A DNA stretch of 64,000 nt from NCBI GenBank assembly GCA_958427975.1, contig CAUAEH010000002.1, forward strand, positions 1-64,000. Reading direction: 5' to 3'. Positions 34,791 to 42,581 of the stretch are shown in pieces. The position numbers were made by a program, and so were the translations under genes. The notes under the pieces were generated by a model. That model was not told the origin of the DNA, ran no database searches, and saw nothing but the letters and a program-made list of their open reading frames with translations. Position 1 is the stretch's first letter, and each line of letters opens with the position of its first letter. Source of the DNA: an uncultured Collinsella sp. (GTDB lineage Bacteria; Actinomycetota; Coriobacteriia; Coriobacteriales; Coriobacteriaceae).

Positions 34791-35147
34791 ATGATTTCCA
34801 TGCGTGAGGCGTATGAGAAGATCGGCGCCAATTATGATGACGCGTGTGCTCGGCTGATGGGCGAGGAGATGCTCGCCCGCTTTGCCCTCAAGTTTTTGGA
34901 TGACGAGAGCATGGACAAGCTGGAGGCCGCCATGGCGGCGGGAGACGCCGAAGGTGCGTTTATGGCAGCGCACACGCTCAAGGGCGTGAGCCAGAACCTG
35001 GGATTCGATAATCTGTACGAGCCGGCGGTCGTGGTGACCGAGGCGCTGCGCGGCGCCGATGCCGTTGACGGCGCTCGCGAGGGGATGCATGCGCTGCAGC
35101 AGCAATATGCGGCTACGATGTCGGCCCTGCGCGAGACGGCCGAATAA
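34791..35147 (+). CDS. HPt domain protein
   Basis: A 118-residue histidine phosphotransfer protein. The motif AAHTLKGVSQNLGF contains the phosphorylated His near residue 63, in a helical-bundle context. The ribosome site AAAGGAG lies upstream. It is 24 bp after the REC-containing HD-GYP gene on the same strand, so phosphate relay to that receiver is the natural prediction. No hybrid kinase is encoded nearby; the donor must be elsewhere. Confidence 0.87.
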   Translation: MISMREAYEKIGANYDDACARLMGEEMLARFALKFLDDESMDKLEAAMAAGDAEGAFMAAHTLKGVSQNLGFDNLYEPAVVVTEALRGADAVDGAREGMHALQQQYAATMSALRETAE

Positions 35148-35190
35148 GAGCTTGCGAGCCTTGGGCTGCGCGCCTGTCGCGTATAGGCAA

Positions 35191-35231
35191 AAGGGCGCCC
35201 CGTCGGACCATGTGGCCGGCGGGGCGCCCTT
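35191..35231. terminator. Bidirectional terminator
   Basis: AAGGGCGCCCCG (35191-35202) pairs exactly with CGGGGCGCCCTT (35220-35231). Inner TCGG/CCGG pairs extend it. It lies between convergent genes ending at 35147 (plus) and 35253 (minus). Confidence 0.8.
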
Positions 35232-35252
35232 ATCTGTTATGCGGTTCGCGAA

Positions 35253-36062
35253 CTAGCGGGTCTGCTTTACCTTGGCCGCCGCCTCGACAAACGACTTCCA
35301 CAGGTTAAAGTCGGTCTCGAGCGTCTGCCAGGTGTACTCGGGATGCCATTGCACACCCAGACAGAACGGCTGGCCTTCGACTTCGATGCACTCGGGAACG
35401 CCGTCGGTTGCCTTGGCGACCAAGCGCGTGCTCTTACCCAGACGATCGACGCAGCAGTGATGTGCGGAGTTGGTCTGGATCAGCCTGTGCCCGCCAACCG
35501 CGCGCTCCAGCAGCGAGCCCGGCACGACCTCGACAGGATGCACAGGGTCGTTGAGCACGTGGGTATGGCGCCACTGCGTGCGGCCCTCGCGCGCGCCCAG
35601 GCTCGGCACGTCCATGCACAGGGTGCCGCCGGTGGCGACGTTGAGCAGTTGCGTGCCGCGGCAGGTGGTAAAGAGCGGCTTTTTGGCACGGAGCACCTCG
35701 CTGACCAGCTTAAACTCAAAACTATCGCGGATCTCGCAGCAGAGGGTGGGGTCGTAGGGTCGATCATCGCCCCAACGTTTGGGATTGACATCGGGGCCGC
35801 CGGGAATGGCGATGCCGTCGGCGATATCGACGTAATGACGGATGACCTCAATGTCCTCGGTGATGGACATCTGCAGCGGCAGACCGCCGGCGGCAAGAAT
35901 GGCGTCGACAAATACGCTCGCAATCTCCTCGTTGGGGGAGAGCGTCTCGCTCAAATAGGGCTTCGCTTCTTCCCAGCGTGGTGCTACCAGGATGAGCGGG
36001 CGGTCGGCGGGATCGACGTCGACGTGCGGAGTATAGGACGATGAGGTGCGGGTTCCGATCAT
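35253..36062 (-). CDS. Class I amidotransferase-like peptidase C26
   Basis: A gamma-glutamyl-gamma-aminobutyrate hydrolase/PuuD-type enzyme that would hydrolyse gamma-glutamyl amides. The nucleophile is C134 in TTCRGTQLL, and the catalytic His and Glu are in VQWHPEY near residue 247. GGPDVNP near 88-94 is typical of the family. At 269 residues it is normal. The gene lies just downstream of a glutamate-type ABC importer on the same strand (87-bp gap), which fits a role in glutamyl compound use; the link is inference. Confidence 0.85.
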   Translation of the reverse strand: MIGTRTSSSYTPHVDVDPADRPLILVAPRWEEAKPYLSETLSPNEEIASVFVDAILAAGGLPLQMSITEDIEVIRHYVDIADGIAIPGGPDVNPKRWGDDRPYDPTLCCEIRDSFEFKLVSEVLRAKKPLFTTCRGTQLLNVATGGTLCMDVPSLGAREGRTQWRHTHVLNDPVHPVEVVPGSLLERAVGGHRLIQTNSAHHCCVDRLGKSTRLVAKATDGVPECIEVEGQPFCLGVQWHPEYTWQTLETDFNLWKSFVEAAAKVKQTR

Positions 36063-36149
36063 GGGTGCGGCTTTCGAATCCGGGTGGACATGGCACAGGG
36101 GTGGCGCGGGACAAACGTTACTGATGAATTTGCCCGCGTGGCAATTGGG

Positions 36150-36914
36150 CTAGTGGCCCTTAATGGAGTTGAGGAAGTCCTGGGCGCGCTTGGTCTGGGG
36201 GTGGTCGAAGAACTCGTCGGGTGTGCCGGTTTCCACGATCTGGCCGTCGGCCATAAACACGACGCGGTCGGCCACGCGGCGGGCGAAGTTCATCTCGTGC
36301 GTGATGACGATCATCGTCATGCCCTGCTGGGCCAGACGGACCATGACCTCGAGCACCTCGTTGATCATCTCGGGATCGAGGGCACTCGTGGGCTCGTCAA
36401 AGAGCATGGCCTTGGGTTGCATGGCAAGCGAGCGGGCGATGGCTACGCGCTGTTGCTGGCCGCCCGAGAGCTGTGCGGGCACCTTATCGGCCTGCTCGGC
36501 CACGCCCACGCGGCCCAGCAGGTCCATGGCGCGCTCACGGGCTTCGTCCTTGGAGACGCCCAGCACATCGACCGGTCCCAGCATGACGTTCTGCAGGACG
36601 GTCATATGTGCGAACAGGTTGAACTGCTGAAACACCATGCCCAGCTCGGCACGCATGCGGGCAAGGTCCTTGCCTTCCTGCGGTAGGGGCTCGCCCTCGA
36701 TGAGGATCTCGCCCGAGTCGATGGTTTCCAGGCGGTTGATGGTGCGGCACATGGTCGACTTGCCCGAGCCCGAAGGACCGATCACAACGACGACCTCGCC
36801 GCGGTCGACTGAGAGATTGATGTCGTTGAGGACGTGCAGATCTCCGTAGTGCTTATCGACGTGTCTGAGCTCGATCAGCGGCTGATTGCCGGTGGAAGAG
36901 GTGCTCTGTGCCAT
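36150..36914 (-). CDS. Polar amino-acid ABC transporter ATP-binding protein
   Basis: ATPase of the GlnQ/GluA type. Walker A is GPSGSGKST, the signature is LSGGQQQRVAIARSL, Walker B is AMLFDEPTSALD, and the H-loop is ITHEM. At 254 residues it is standard. The start follows AAGGAG. It is the last of four genes (binding protein, two permeases, ATPase) transcribed together on the minus strand. Confidence 0.95.
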   Translation of the reverse strand: MAQSTSSTGNQPLIELRHVDKHYGDLHVLNDINLSVDRGEVVVVIGPSGSGKSTMCRTINRLETIDSGEILIEGEPLPQEGKDLARMRAELGMVFQQFNLFAHMTVLQNVMLGPVDVLGVSKDEARERAMDLLGRVGVAEQADKVPAQLSGGQQQRVAIARSLAMQPKAMLFDEPTSALDPEMINEVLEVMVRLAQQGMTMIVITHEMNFARRVADRVVFMADGQIVETGTPDEFFDHPQTKRAQDFLNSIKGH

Positions 36915-36950
36915 GGTGCTCGGCTCCTTATGACTCGAAATGGTAAAGCG

Positions 36951-37784
36951 TTAGCGGATGATGGTCGCGCCGGTCTTGTGCGAAACGTAGACAGCGGCCT
37001 TGTTGATCGCGACGTTGATGAGGATGTAGATGACCGCGATAACCAGGTAGACCGACACGAGGGCGTCGTAGTTGGTAATGAGCACGCGGGCGTTTTGCAT
37101 GAGGTCGGGGTAGCTCACCACGTAGGCGACAGTGGTGTCTTTGACTACGACCACAAGCTGCGAAATCAACGACGGAATGATAAACCGAATAGCCTGCGGC
37201 AACACGATTTTAAAGGTGATTTTAGCTTTGGAGAGGCCGAGTGCCTGGGCGGCTTCGACCTGGCCGCGCGGCACGGCGTTGACGCCAGCGCGAAAGATCT
37301 CGGCGAGTACGCCAGCTGCGGCGAGCGCGACGGGAAGCGTGAGCATCCAAAACGACGGCAGCGCGATCTTGTACTGGGGCAGCACCAAAAAGAAGAAGTA
37401 GATGAACAGCAGGCTCGGTACGCCGCGGAAGAAATCGGTGAGCACGCGGCAGACCAGCTGCAGCGGCTTAATGTCGCTGGTACGGCCGAGCATAAGGGCT
37501 AAGCCCAGCACCAGCGCGATGGCGCCAGCGGTGAGTGCGACTTTAACGGTGCCCTCAAAGCCGGCAAGCAGGAACTTCCAGGTGGTGAGGTGCGTAAAGA
37601 AATACCAATAGTGAACCGAAAGCTGGCCGGTCACATAAAAGCGCTGCAACACGAGGACGACAAGCGCGGCGACGGCAACAAGCGAGATGGCGGTGCCGAT
37701 GCGAATCTTGGCGCGCATCTTGGGGCCGGGAGCCTCGTAGAGCGCATCGCGCATGGCGAGCGCGGAGGTGGAGTGCTTGCTCAT
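36951..37784 (-). CDS. Amino-acid ABC transporter permease (GluD-like)
   Basis: A 277-residue permease of the HisMQ family with five predicted membrane segments after a basic N-terminal tail. The EAA loop is seen in AALGLSKAKITFKIVLPQA. Its ATG overlaps the TGA of the preceding permease by 4 bp, so translation is coupled. It forms a heterodimeric channel with the 219-residue permease. Confidence 0.92.
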   Translation of the reverse strand: MSKHSTSALAMRDALYEAPGPKMRAKIRIGTAISLVAVAALVVLVLQRFYVTGQLSVHYWYFFTHLTTWKFLLAGFEGTVKVALTAGAIALVLGLALMLGRTSDIKPLQLVCRVLTDFFRGVPSLLFIYFFFLVLPQYKIALPSFWMLTLPVALAAAGVLAEIFRAGVNAVPRGQVEAAQALGLSKAKITFKIVLPQAIRFIIPSLISQLVVVVKDTTVAYVVSYPDLMQNARVLITNYDALVSVYLVIAVIYILINVAINKAAVYVSHKTGATIIR

Positions 37785-38440
37785 CGGAGGATCCTCACCT
37801 TCTTATCAATGTAGTTGCCAATGTGGCTCACCACAAAGGCAGTGCCCAGGTAGCCGAGCGCCGAGATAAAGAACGCGGCGACGCCGCCGAGCGAGCGCGT
37901 GTTGATATAGCTCACCACGCCGGTGAGCTCCTGCGGTTGCAACGGCACCTGGCTGCCGAGCGCGGTGGTGAGCATGACGGCGATAAAGAGGTTGGTCATG
38001 GGCAGCACGCTCGAGCGCAGTGCCTGCGGAATCACGATCTTGGCGAGGATGCGGCTGAAGCTCATGCCGAGCGAACGTGCGGCTTCCACCTGACCGACGC
38101 CGACGGTATTGATGCCGCTCATAAAGTTCTCGGAGCCAAAGGCCGAGCCCAAAAGGACCGTGGCGACGATAACGCAGGTGCGGTAGGGCAGGACGACCTT
38201 GAGCGGCGGCAGCGCATAGACGACGATGATGAGCAGCGCAATGCCGGGGATGTTACGGAAGACCTGAACATACAGGTCGCCAAAGACGCGCAGCGGCTTG
38301 AGCGGCGACACGCGCATCACGGTGACGGCGACGGCCAGCACCATGGCGATGGCAAACGACTCAAGCGTCATGCCCCAGGTTGCTAGCAGCGCGTCGATAT
38401 AGTTCTGGCCATAGAGCGACCAGAGCTCGGAGAGACTCAT
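37781..38440 (-). CDS. Amino-acid ABC transporter permease (GluC-like)
   Basis: A 219-residue HisMQ-type permease with five membrane segments. The EAA motif is in ARSLGMSFSRILAKIVIPQA. GGGAGGTCC-type ribosome site precedes the ATG. It follows the binding-protein gene after 138 bp that contain a hairpin, and overlaps the next permease by 4 bp. Confidence 0.92.
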   Translation of the reverse strand: MSLSELWSLYGQNYIDALLATWGMTLESFAIAMVLAVAVTVMRVSPLKPLRVFGDLYVQVFRNIPGIALLIIVVYALPPLKVVLPYRTCVIVATVLLGSAFGSENFMSGINTVGVGQVEAARSLGMSFSRILAKIVIPQALRSSVLPMTNLFIAVMLTTALGSQVPLQPQELTGVVSYINTRSLGGVAAFFISALGYLGTAFVVSHIGNYIDKKVRILR

Positions 38441-38464
38441 GCGGACCTCCCGCCGATAAGGAAA

Positions 38465-38490
38465 GGGGCTCCCGTGTGTACGGAAGCCCC
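38465..38490 (-). terminator. Attenuator-like hairpin inside the importer operon
   Basis: GGGGCT (38465-38470) with CCCGT pairs with ACGGAAGCCCC (38480-38490) with one mismatch. It sits between the binding protein and the permeases and may allow more binding protein than membrane subunits, as is common for such operons. Confidence 0.5.
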
Positions 38491-38578
38491 GACAACTCTG
38501 TGAGGAAACAGTTTACCGCAATAAAGCGCATCGTGCGTTTCCATATGGTTTCGTTGCGGCCGTTACCAGGCTCGTTGC

Positions 38579-39574
38579 CTAGGCGCCGATTTCGGGCAGC
38601 TCGGGAACATTGGTGTCGCCCGTGCGGTCGCCGATGCAGATCTGCCACAGCTCGGTCCAGGTGCCGTCGTCCTCGATCTTCTTAAGGAAGTCGTTGACAA
38701 AGGCGACGCCGTCGGAATCGAGCGGTAGACCGATGCCATAGGGCTCCTTGCTGCCGAAGGGCTTGCCGGCGATCTTGTATTTACCGGGCTCGCGGACCAG
38801 GGCGCTCTGCTGCATGTTGTTATCGATGACGTAGGCGTCAACGCGACCCTGCTGGAGGGCCTGACGAGCCTCCTCGTCGGTCTTGAACTCCTGCTGGCTG
38901 GCCTTGGGAGCGAACTCCTCCAGGATGGCGGGGCCGTTGGAGCCGGACTGGACGGCGACGTTCTTGTCGGCCAGGTCGTCGACGCTCTTGATGTCGTCGT
39001 TGTCGGCGAGCACCAGGATGGCCTGCTGCGTGTAGTAGTAGGGACCGGCAAAGGAGACGAGCTTCTTGCGCTCGTCGGTAATGGTGTAGGTGGCAAAGAC
39101 AGCGTCGACCTGGCCGTTCTGCAGAACGGACTCGCGCGTGTCCGAGGTCACCTGGGTGATCTCGACCTTGTTCTCGCCCAGGATGTAGTTGGACAGGAGC
39201 TGTGCGATACCGGCGTCGAAGCCGCGGGTCTGACCGTCTTTCTCGTTGAGGAGGGAGAAGAGCGTGGAGGTCTGAACGCCACCGATCTTAAAGACGCCGG
39301 CGTCCTTGACGGCCGTCGCCCAGGTGCTGGCGGCGATGGCGTCGTCATCGGCCTTGGGGCCGTCGTTGACGAGCTTGTCGAATGCCTTGGCATCGAGCGT
39401 GGTGGAAGCCGCGGTATCCTCGGAGCCCTTGGAGGAGCCGGTGGCGGAACCCTTGTCGGCCTCGGCGCTGGTGTCAGAGCAGCCGGCAAGACCAAGGCCG
39501 GCGACGGTTGCGAAGGTGGCGGCAACGAAGCCGCGGCGGTCGAGAACGACCTGCTGGGAGAGGTTCTTGCTCAT
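38579..39574 (-). CDS. Glutamate-type ABC substrate-binding lipoprotein
   Basis: A 331-residue extracellular solute-binding protein of family 3 (SBP_bac_3). Its signal carries a twin-arginine pair (R13, R14 in LDRRGFVAA) and a lipobox LAGC with C32, so it may be exported by Tat and then lipidated. A Ser/Thr/Gly-rich linker follows, and the binding fold has the typical SFAGPYYYTQQAILV stretch. It is closest in feel to the glutamate/glutamine binding proteins of actinobacteria. It is the first gene of a four-gene importer operon. Confidence 0.9.
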   Translation of the reverse strand: MSKNLSQQVVLDRRGFVAATFATVAGLGLAGCSDTSAEADKGSATGSSKGSEDTAASTTLDAKAFDKLVNDGPKADDDAIAASTWATAVKDAGVFKIGGVQTSTLFSLLNEKDGQTRGFDAGIAQLLSNYILGENKVEITQVTSDTRESVLQNGQVDAVFATYTITDERKKLVSFAGPYYYTQQAILVLADNDDIKSVDDLADKNVAVQSGSNGPAILEEFAPKASQQEFKTDEEARQALQQGRVDAYVIDNNMQQSALVREPGKYKIAGKPFGSKEPYGIGLPLDSDGVAFVNDFLKKIEDDGTWTELWQICIGDRTGDTNVPELPEIGA

Positions 39575-39690
39575 GGGAGAACACCTTTCTCAATAAAATC
39601 CCTAGCGGTTGAGTAGAGTTATACCCTATCGCGCTCAAATGGGTCAACACGAAATAACTCAGAAACATACTCGTCTTATGGGTAATTCTA

Positions 39691-39725
39691 CCTACCAAAA
39701 AGGGACAGGCACCTTTGTGGTGGTT
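39691..39725. repeat. AACCTGCC-like repeat, degenerate copy 5
   Basis: CCTACCAAAAAGGGACAGGC then ACCTTTGTGGTGG. It keeps the CCAAAAAGGGACAGG core of copies 1-4, but the stem is imperfect (CCTACCAAA with TTTGTGGTGG). Confidence 0.65.
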
Positions 39726-39758
39726 CTTGCAGATGTGGTGGCCTGTCTCGCTGCTTTG

Positions 39759-39976
39759 TCTCAATCTGTAACATCTGCAGCCGTTTTTGCCGAGTAACTG
39801 TTACAGATCGAGATTTTCTCTTCAGGGGAATTCGAATGTCTCAATCTGTAACATCTGGACGGTCAAAAGGTCCCTATCTGTTACAGATTGAGACAAAGGT
39901 CTGGGACTACGACGTCTTATCTCGATCTGTAACAGTTAGACGGAAATTCGGACCCTAGATGTTACAGATTGAGATA
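39759..39976. repeat. Three tandem CTCAATCTGTAACA palindromes
   Basis: Unit 1 arms are 39759-39773 and 39799-39813 (15 bp, one wobble). Unit 2 arms are 39837-39853 and 39879-39895 (17 bp, exact). Unit 3 arms are 39918-39934 and 39960-39976 (17 bp, one wobble). Unit spacing is about 80 bp, and loops differ except for inner GGAC/GTCC-type words. The array fills the 457-bp gap between dxs and the importer operon; there is no gene in that gap. Confidence 0.95.
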
Positions 39977-39993
39977 ATCGCGTCGCGAAAATA

Positions 39994-40030
39994 AAAACCT
40001 CCGCAGGGATGCTTTCCTTGCGGAGGTTTT
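39994..40030 (-). terminator. Intrinsic terminator of dxs
   Basis: AAAACCTCCGCAGGGA (39994-40009) pairs with TCCTTGCGGAGGTTTT (40015-40030), one wobble. The stem lies right after the dxs stop on the minus strand, with T-runs on both sides. Confidence 0.85.
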
Positions 40031-40031
40031 C

Positions 40032-41813
40032 TTACTCGTTGAGTAGCCTTACGGCTTCGGCGGCCATGTTCTCGACCGTCATGCCGTTCTGCGCGAGCAG
40101 TTCGTTGGGATCGTAGCGGTCGGGAAAGCCCTTGGCGATGCCAAAGGTGCGCGTGCGCAACGGCGTGCATGCCAGATAGCATGCCACGCGCTCGCCCCAG
40201 CCGCCGTCCAAGATGCCGTCCTCGAGGGTGACGACAACGCGATGCTCGGCGGCAAGACTGTCGAGGAACTCGCGGTCAAGCTCGGTTGCAAAGCGCGGGT
40301 TGACGAGCGTGGCCTCGATGCCGTACTCGGCAGTCAGACGGTTTGCCACACGCTCGCCCAGCTCAAAGAAATCGCCGAGCGCGAGTACGGCAACGTCGCG
40401 ACCCTGGCGCACCACGTTGTAGCGAACGGCGCTGTAGTCGGTGTCTTCGGCGGGTGCAAGGTCGGGACGGCTCACCAGGCCAATACCAGGCACACGAATC
40501 GCCACGGGATGCTCGCGGTGGTCGAGTGACCAGCTCAGCATGGACAGATATTCCTCCATGCAGGCCGGCGCCAAGTAGTGCATGTTGGGAAGACCGCCCA
40601 GCATGGAAATATCAAAGAACGAAAGGTGCGTCTCGGACGTGGTGCCAAAGATCGACGCACCAAACACCAAAATGGTTGCCGGGGCGTCGTTGAGGCACAG
40701 GTCGTGCCACAGCTCGTCGTAGGCGCGCTGCAAAAACGTGCCGTACACACCAAAGACCGGCTTGGCGCCCGAGCGAGCAAGCGCGGTGGCAAAGGTCACG
40801 GCGTGCTCCTCGGCAATGCCCACATCGACGAACTGTTTGCCGGCGGCAGCGCGAAGCTCGGGTGTAAAGCCCATGATGTAGGGTGTGGCGGCCGTGATGC
40901 CCACGACCTGCGGATCACGCTCGATGGCGGCGCTGAGCGCCTCGCCCGTAATGTCGGCATAGGTGCGCGGCGCAGGCTCGCTCGGATGGCCCGGGCAGAG
41001 CTTGCGCCCGGTCGCCATGTCAAACGGACCCACGTGGTGCCAGCGTTCCGGGTCGCTCTGGGCTGGCACAAAGCCCTTGCCCTTGGCGGTGGAGACGTGC
41101 AGCACGATGGGGTGGTCGATGTCGCGCAGCTCCTGCAGCGCATCGACTAGGGCCAACACATCGTTACCGGCGTCCAGATAGCGGTAGTCGAGCCCCATCG
41201 CGCGGAAAACGTTGCGCTCACAGGTGCCGTTGCTGGCGCGCAGCTCGGCCAGATTGCGATAGAGGCCGCCGTGGTTCTCGGCGATGGACTGGTCGTTGTC
41301 ATTGACGACGATGATCAGGTTGCTGTCGAGCTCGGCGGCATTGTTAAAGCCCTCAAACGCCAGGCCACCCGAAAGCGAGCCGTCGCCAATAATGGTGATG
41401 ACGTTGTACGTATCGCCCGCCAGGTCACGAGCGTGCGCCAGGCCGCAGCCCAGGCTTACCGATGTCGAGGTGTGGCCCATGGCGAACAGGTCGTGCTCGG
41501 ACTCGTCGGGATTGGCAAAGCCAGAAGCCTCACCATAACGCTCCGGATCGATATAAGTGTACGCGCGCCCCGTCAGCGCCTTGTGGGCGTAGGTCTGGTG
41601 CGAAACGTCAAAGACAATCTTGTCGATGGGGGAGTTAAACACGCGATGAAGCGCAACCGTAAGCTCAACGACGCCCAAGTTGGGGGCAACGTGTCCGCCG
41701 ACGGCGGCGGAGCTTTCGAGGATTGCCTGACGGATCTCGCCGCAGAGCAGCGGAAGCTCGGCGCGGTCGAGAGCCTTGACGTCCTCGGGCGTTGTCGTTT
41801 GCGTAAGCAGCAT
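40032..41813 (-). CDS. dxs: 1-deoxy-D-xylulose-5-phosphate synthase
   Basis: Thiamine-diphosphate enzyme joining pyruvate and glyceraldehyde-3-phosphate in the first step of the MEP isoprenoid pathway. The cofactor motif GDGSLSGG starts at residue 143 and ends in the VVNDND stretch. H41 and H72 (conserved) and the transketolase-type DVGIAEEHAV motif are present. At 593 residues it is slightly shorter than the usual 620. The first ATG is assumed; the ribosome site is weak (GGAGTAACC). A GCCGGC/GCCGGC hairpin (41843-41863) lies in the leader region. Confidence 0.93.
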   Translation of the reverse strand: MLLTQTTTPEDVKALDRAELPLLCGEIRQAILESSAAVGGHVAPNLGVVELTVALHRVFNSPIDKIVFDVSHQTYAHKALTGRAYTYIDPERYGEASGFANPDESEHDLFAMGHTSTSVSLGCGLAHARDLAGDTYNVITIIGDGSLSGGLAFEGFNNAAELDSNLIIVVNDNDQSIAENHGGLYRNLAELRASNGTCERNVFRAMGLDYRYLDAGNDVLALVDALQELRDIDHPIVLHVSTAKGKGFVPAQSDPERWHHVGPFDMATGRKLCPGHPSEPAPRTYADITGEALSAAIERDPQVVGITAATPYIMGFTPELRAAAGKQFVDVGIAEEHAVTFATALARSGAKPVFGVYGTFLQRAYDELWHDLCLNDAPATILVFGASIFGTTSETHLSFFDISMLGGLPNMHYLAPACMEEYLSMLSWSLDHREHPVAIRVPGIGLVSRPDLAPAEDTDYSAVRYNVVRQGRDVAVLALGDFFELGERVANRLTAEYGIEATLVNPRFATELDREFLDSLAAEHRVVVTLEDGILDGGWGERVACYLACTPLRTRTFGIAKGFPDRYDPNELLAQNGMTVENMAAEAVRLLNE

Positions 41814-42041
41814 CGTTGTGGGTTACTCCATGCGAATCGAGCGCCGGCACTCCCTTGGCCGGCACAATTGCACAAGACAGTCTCGCACATTTTGGCGTTT
41901 GATATGTGACGGCGGCGCGGTAATTCGCCAACTGGTGGGGCAAAACGTTTTGTCCGATGCCATACTGATATGTTCCATGATGTTTTTATCGATTGTGCAC
42001 AGGCCGTGGCTTGCCGCCGTGAGCCGCTGGAAGGAGGCAGC

Positions 42042-42578
42042 ATGTCCGATGTCGTTCGTGCCGAGAAAATCGCGCGCGAGGTCGACTATGCCGCCCGCCA
42101 GCTCGCCCAGTCGGGCCGCTTGGACCTGACGCGCGAGTTTGTCCAGCATGGTGACGTGACGGTCTATGCACATGTGACCTCGGTGGCGCGGGCGAGCCTG
42201 TCTTTTGCCGAGCGCCTGAGCCGCGTCGGTGTCTCGGTCGACCGTGCCTCGTTGCTGCGCGGAGCCCTGTTACACGATTATTTTCTCTATGACTGGCACG
42301 ATCCCGACCCGAGCCATCGACTGCACGGATTCCGGCATCCATTTTTTGCTCTGACGCGCGCGGAGGAAGATTTTGAGCTGACGTCGCGCGAGCGGAATAT
42401 TATCGTGCGGCATATGTTTCCGCTGGTGCCGGTGCCGCCGACGTGTCGTGAGGCTTGGATTGTGTGCCTGGCGGATAAATGGTGTGCTCTGCGCGAGACG
42501 GTCGCCGGTCGTCTGCGGCGCAAGGACGAGGCGGACGATGGCGTGAGCAGCGAATCGAGTGAAAAGAGGAGAGGATAG
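42042..42578 (+). CDS. HD-domain phosphohydrolase
   Basis: A 178-residue HD-superfamily protein. The metal-binding pair is in GALLHDYFLYDWH, with a preceding conserved His in TVYAHVTSVAR and a later IVRHMFPL His. AAGGAGG at 42031-42037 fixes ATG 42042. It is cytosolic and likely a phosphohydrolase of unknown substrate. It is 3 bp upstream of a CmpB-type membrane protein and surely co-translated with it, as in related anaerobes. Confidence 0.8.
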   Translation: MSDVVRAEKIAREVDYAARQLAQSGRLDLTREFVQHGDVTVYAHVTSVARASLSFAERLSRVGVSVDRASLLRGALLHDYFLYDWHDPDPSHRLHGFRHPFFALTRAEEDFELTSRERNIIVRHMFPLVPVPPTCREAWIVCLADKWCALRETVAGRLRRKDEADDGVSSESSEKRRG

Positions 42579-42581
42579 ACG

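Noticed and set aside
39759..39976. A CRISPR array
   Set aside because: Units are palindromes with mirrored arms and unequal loops, not direct repeats with unique spacers; no cas gene is present.
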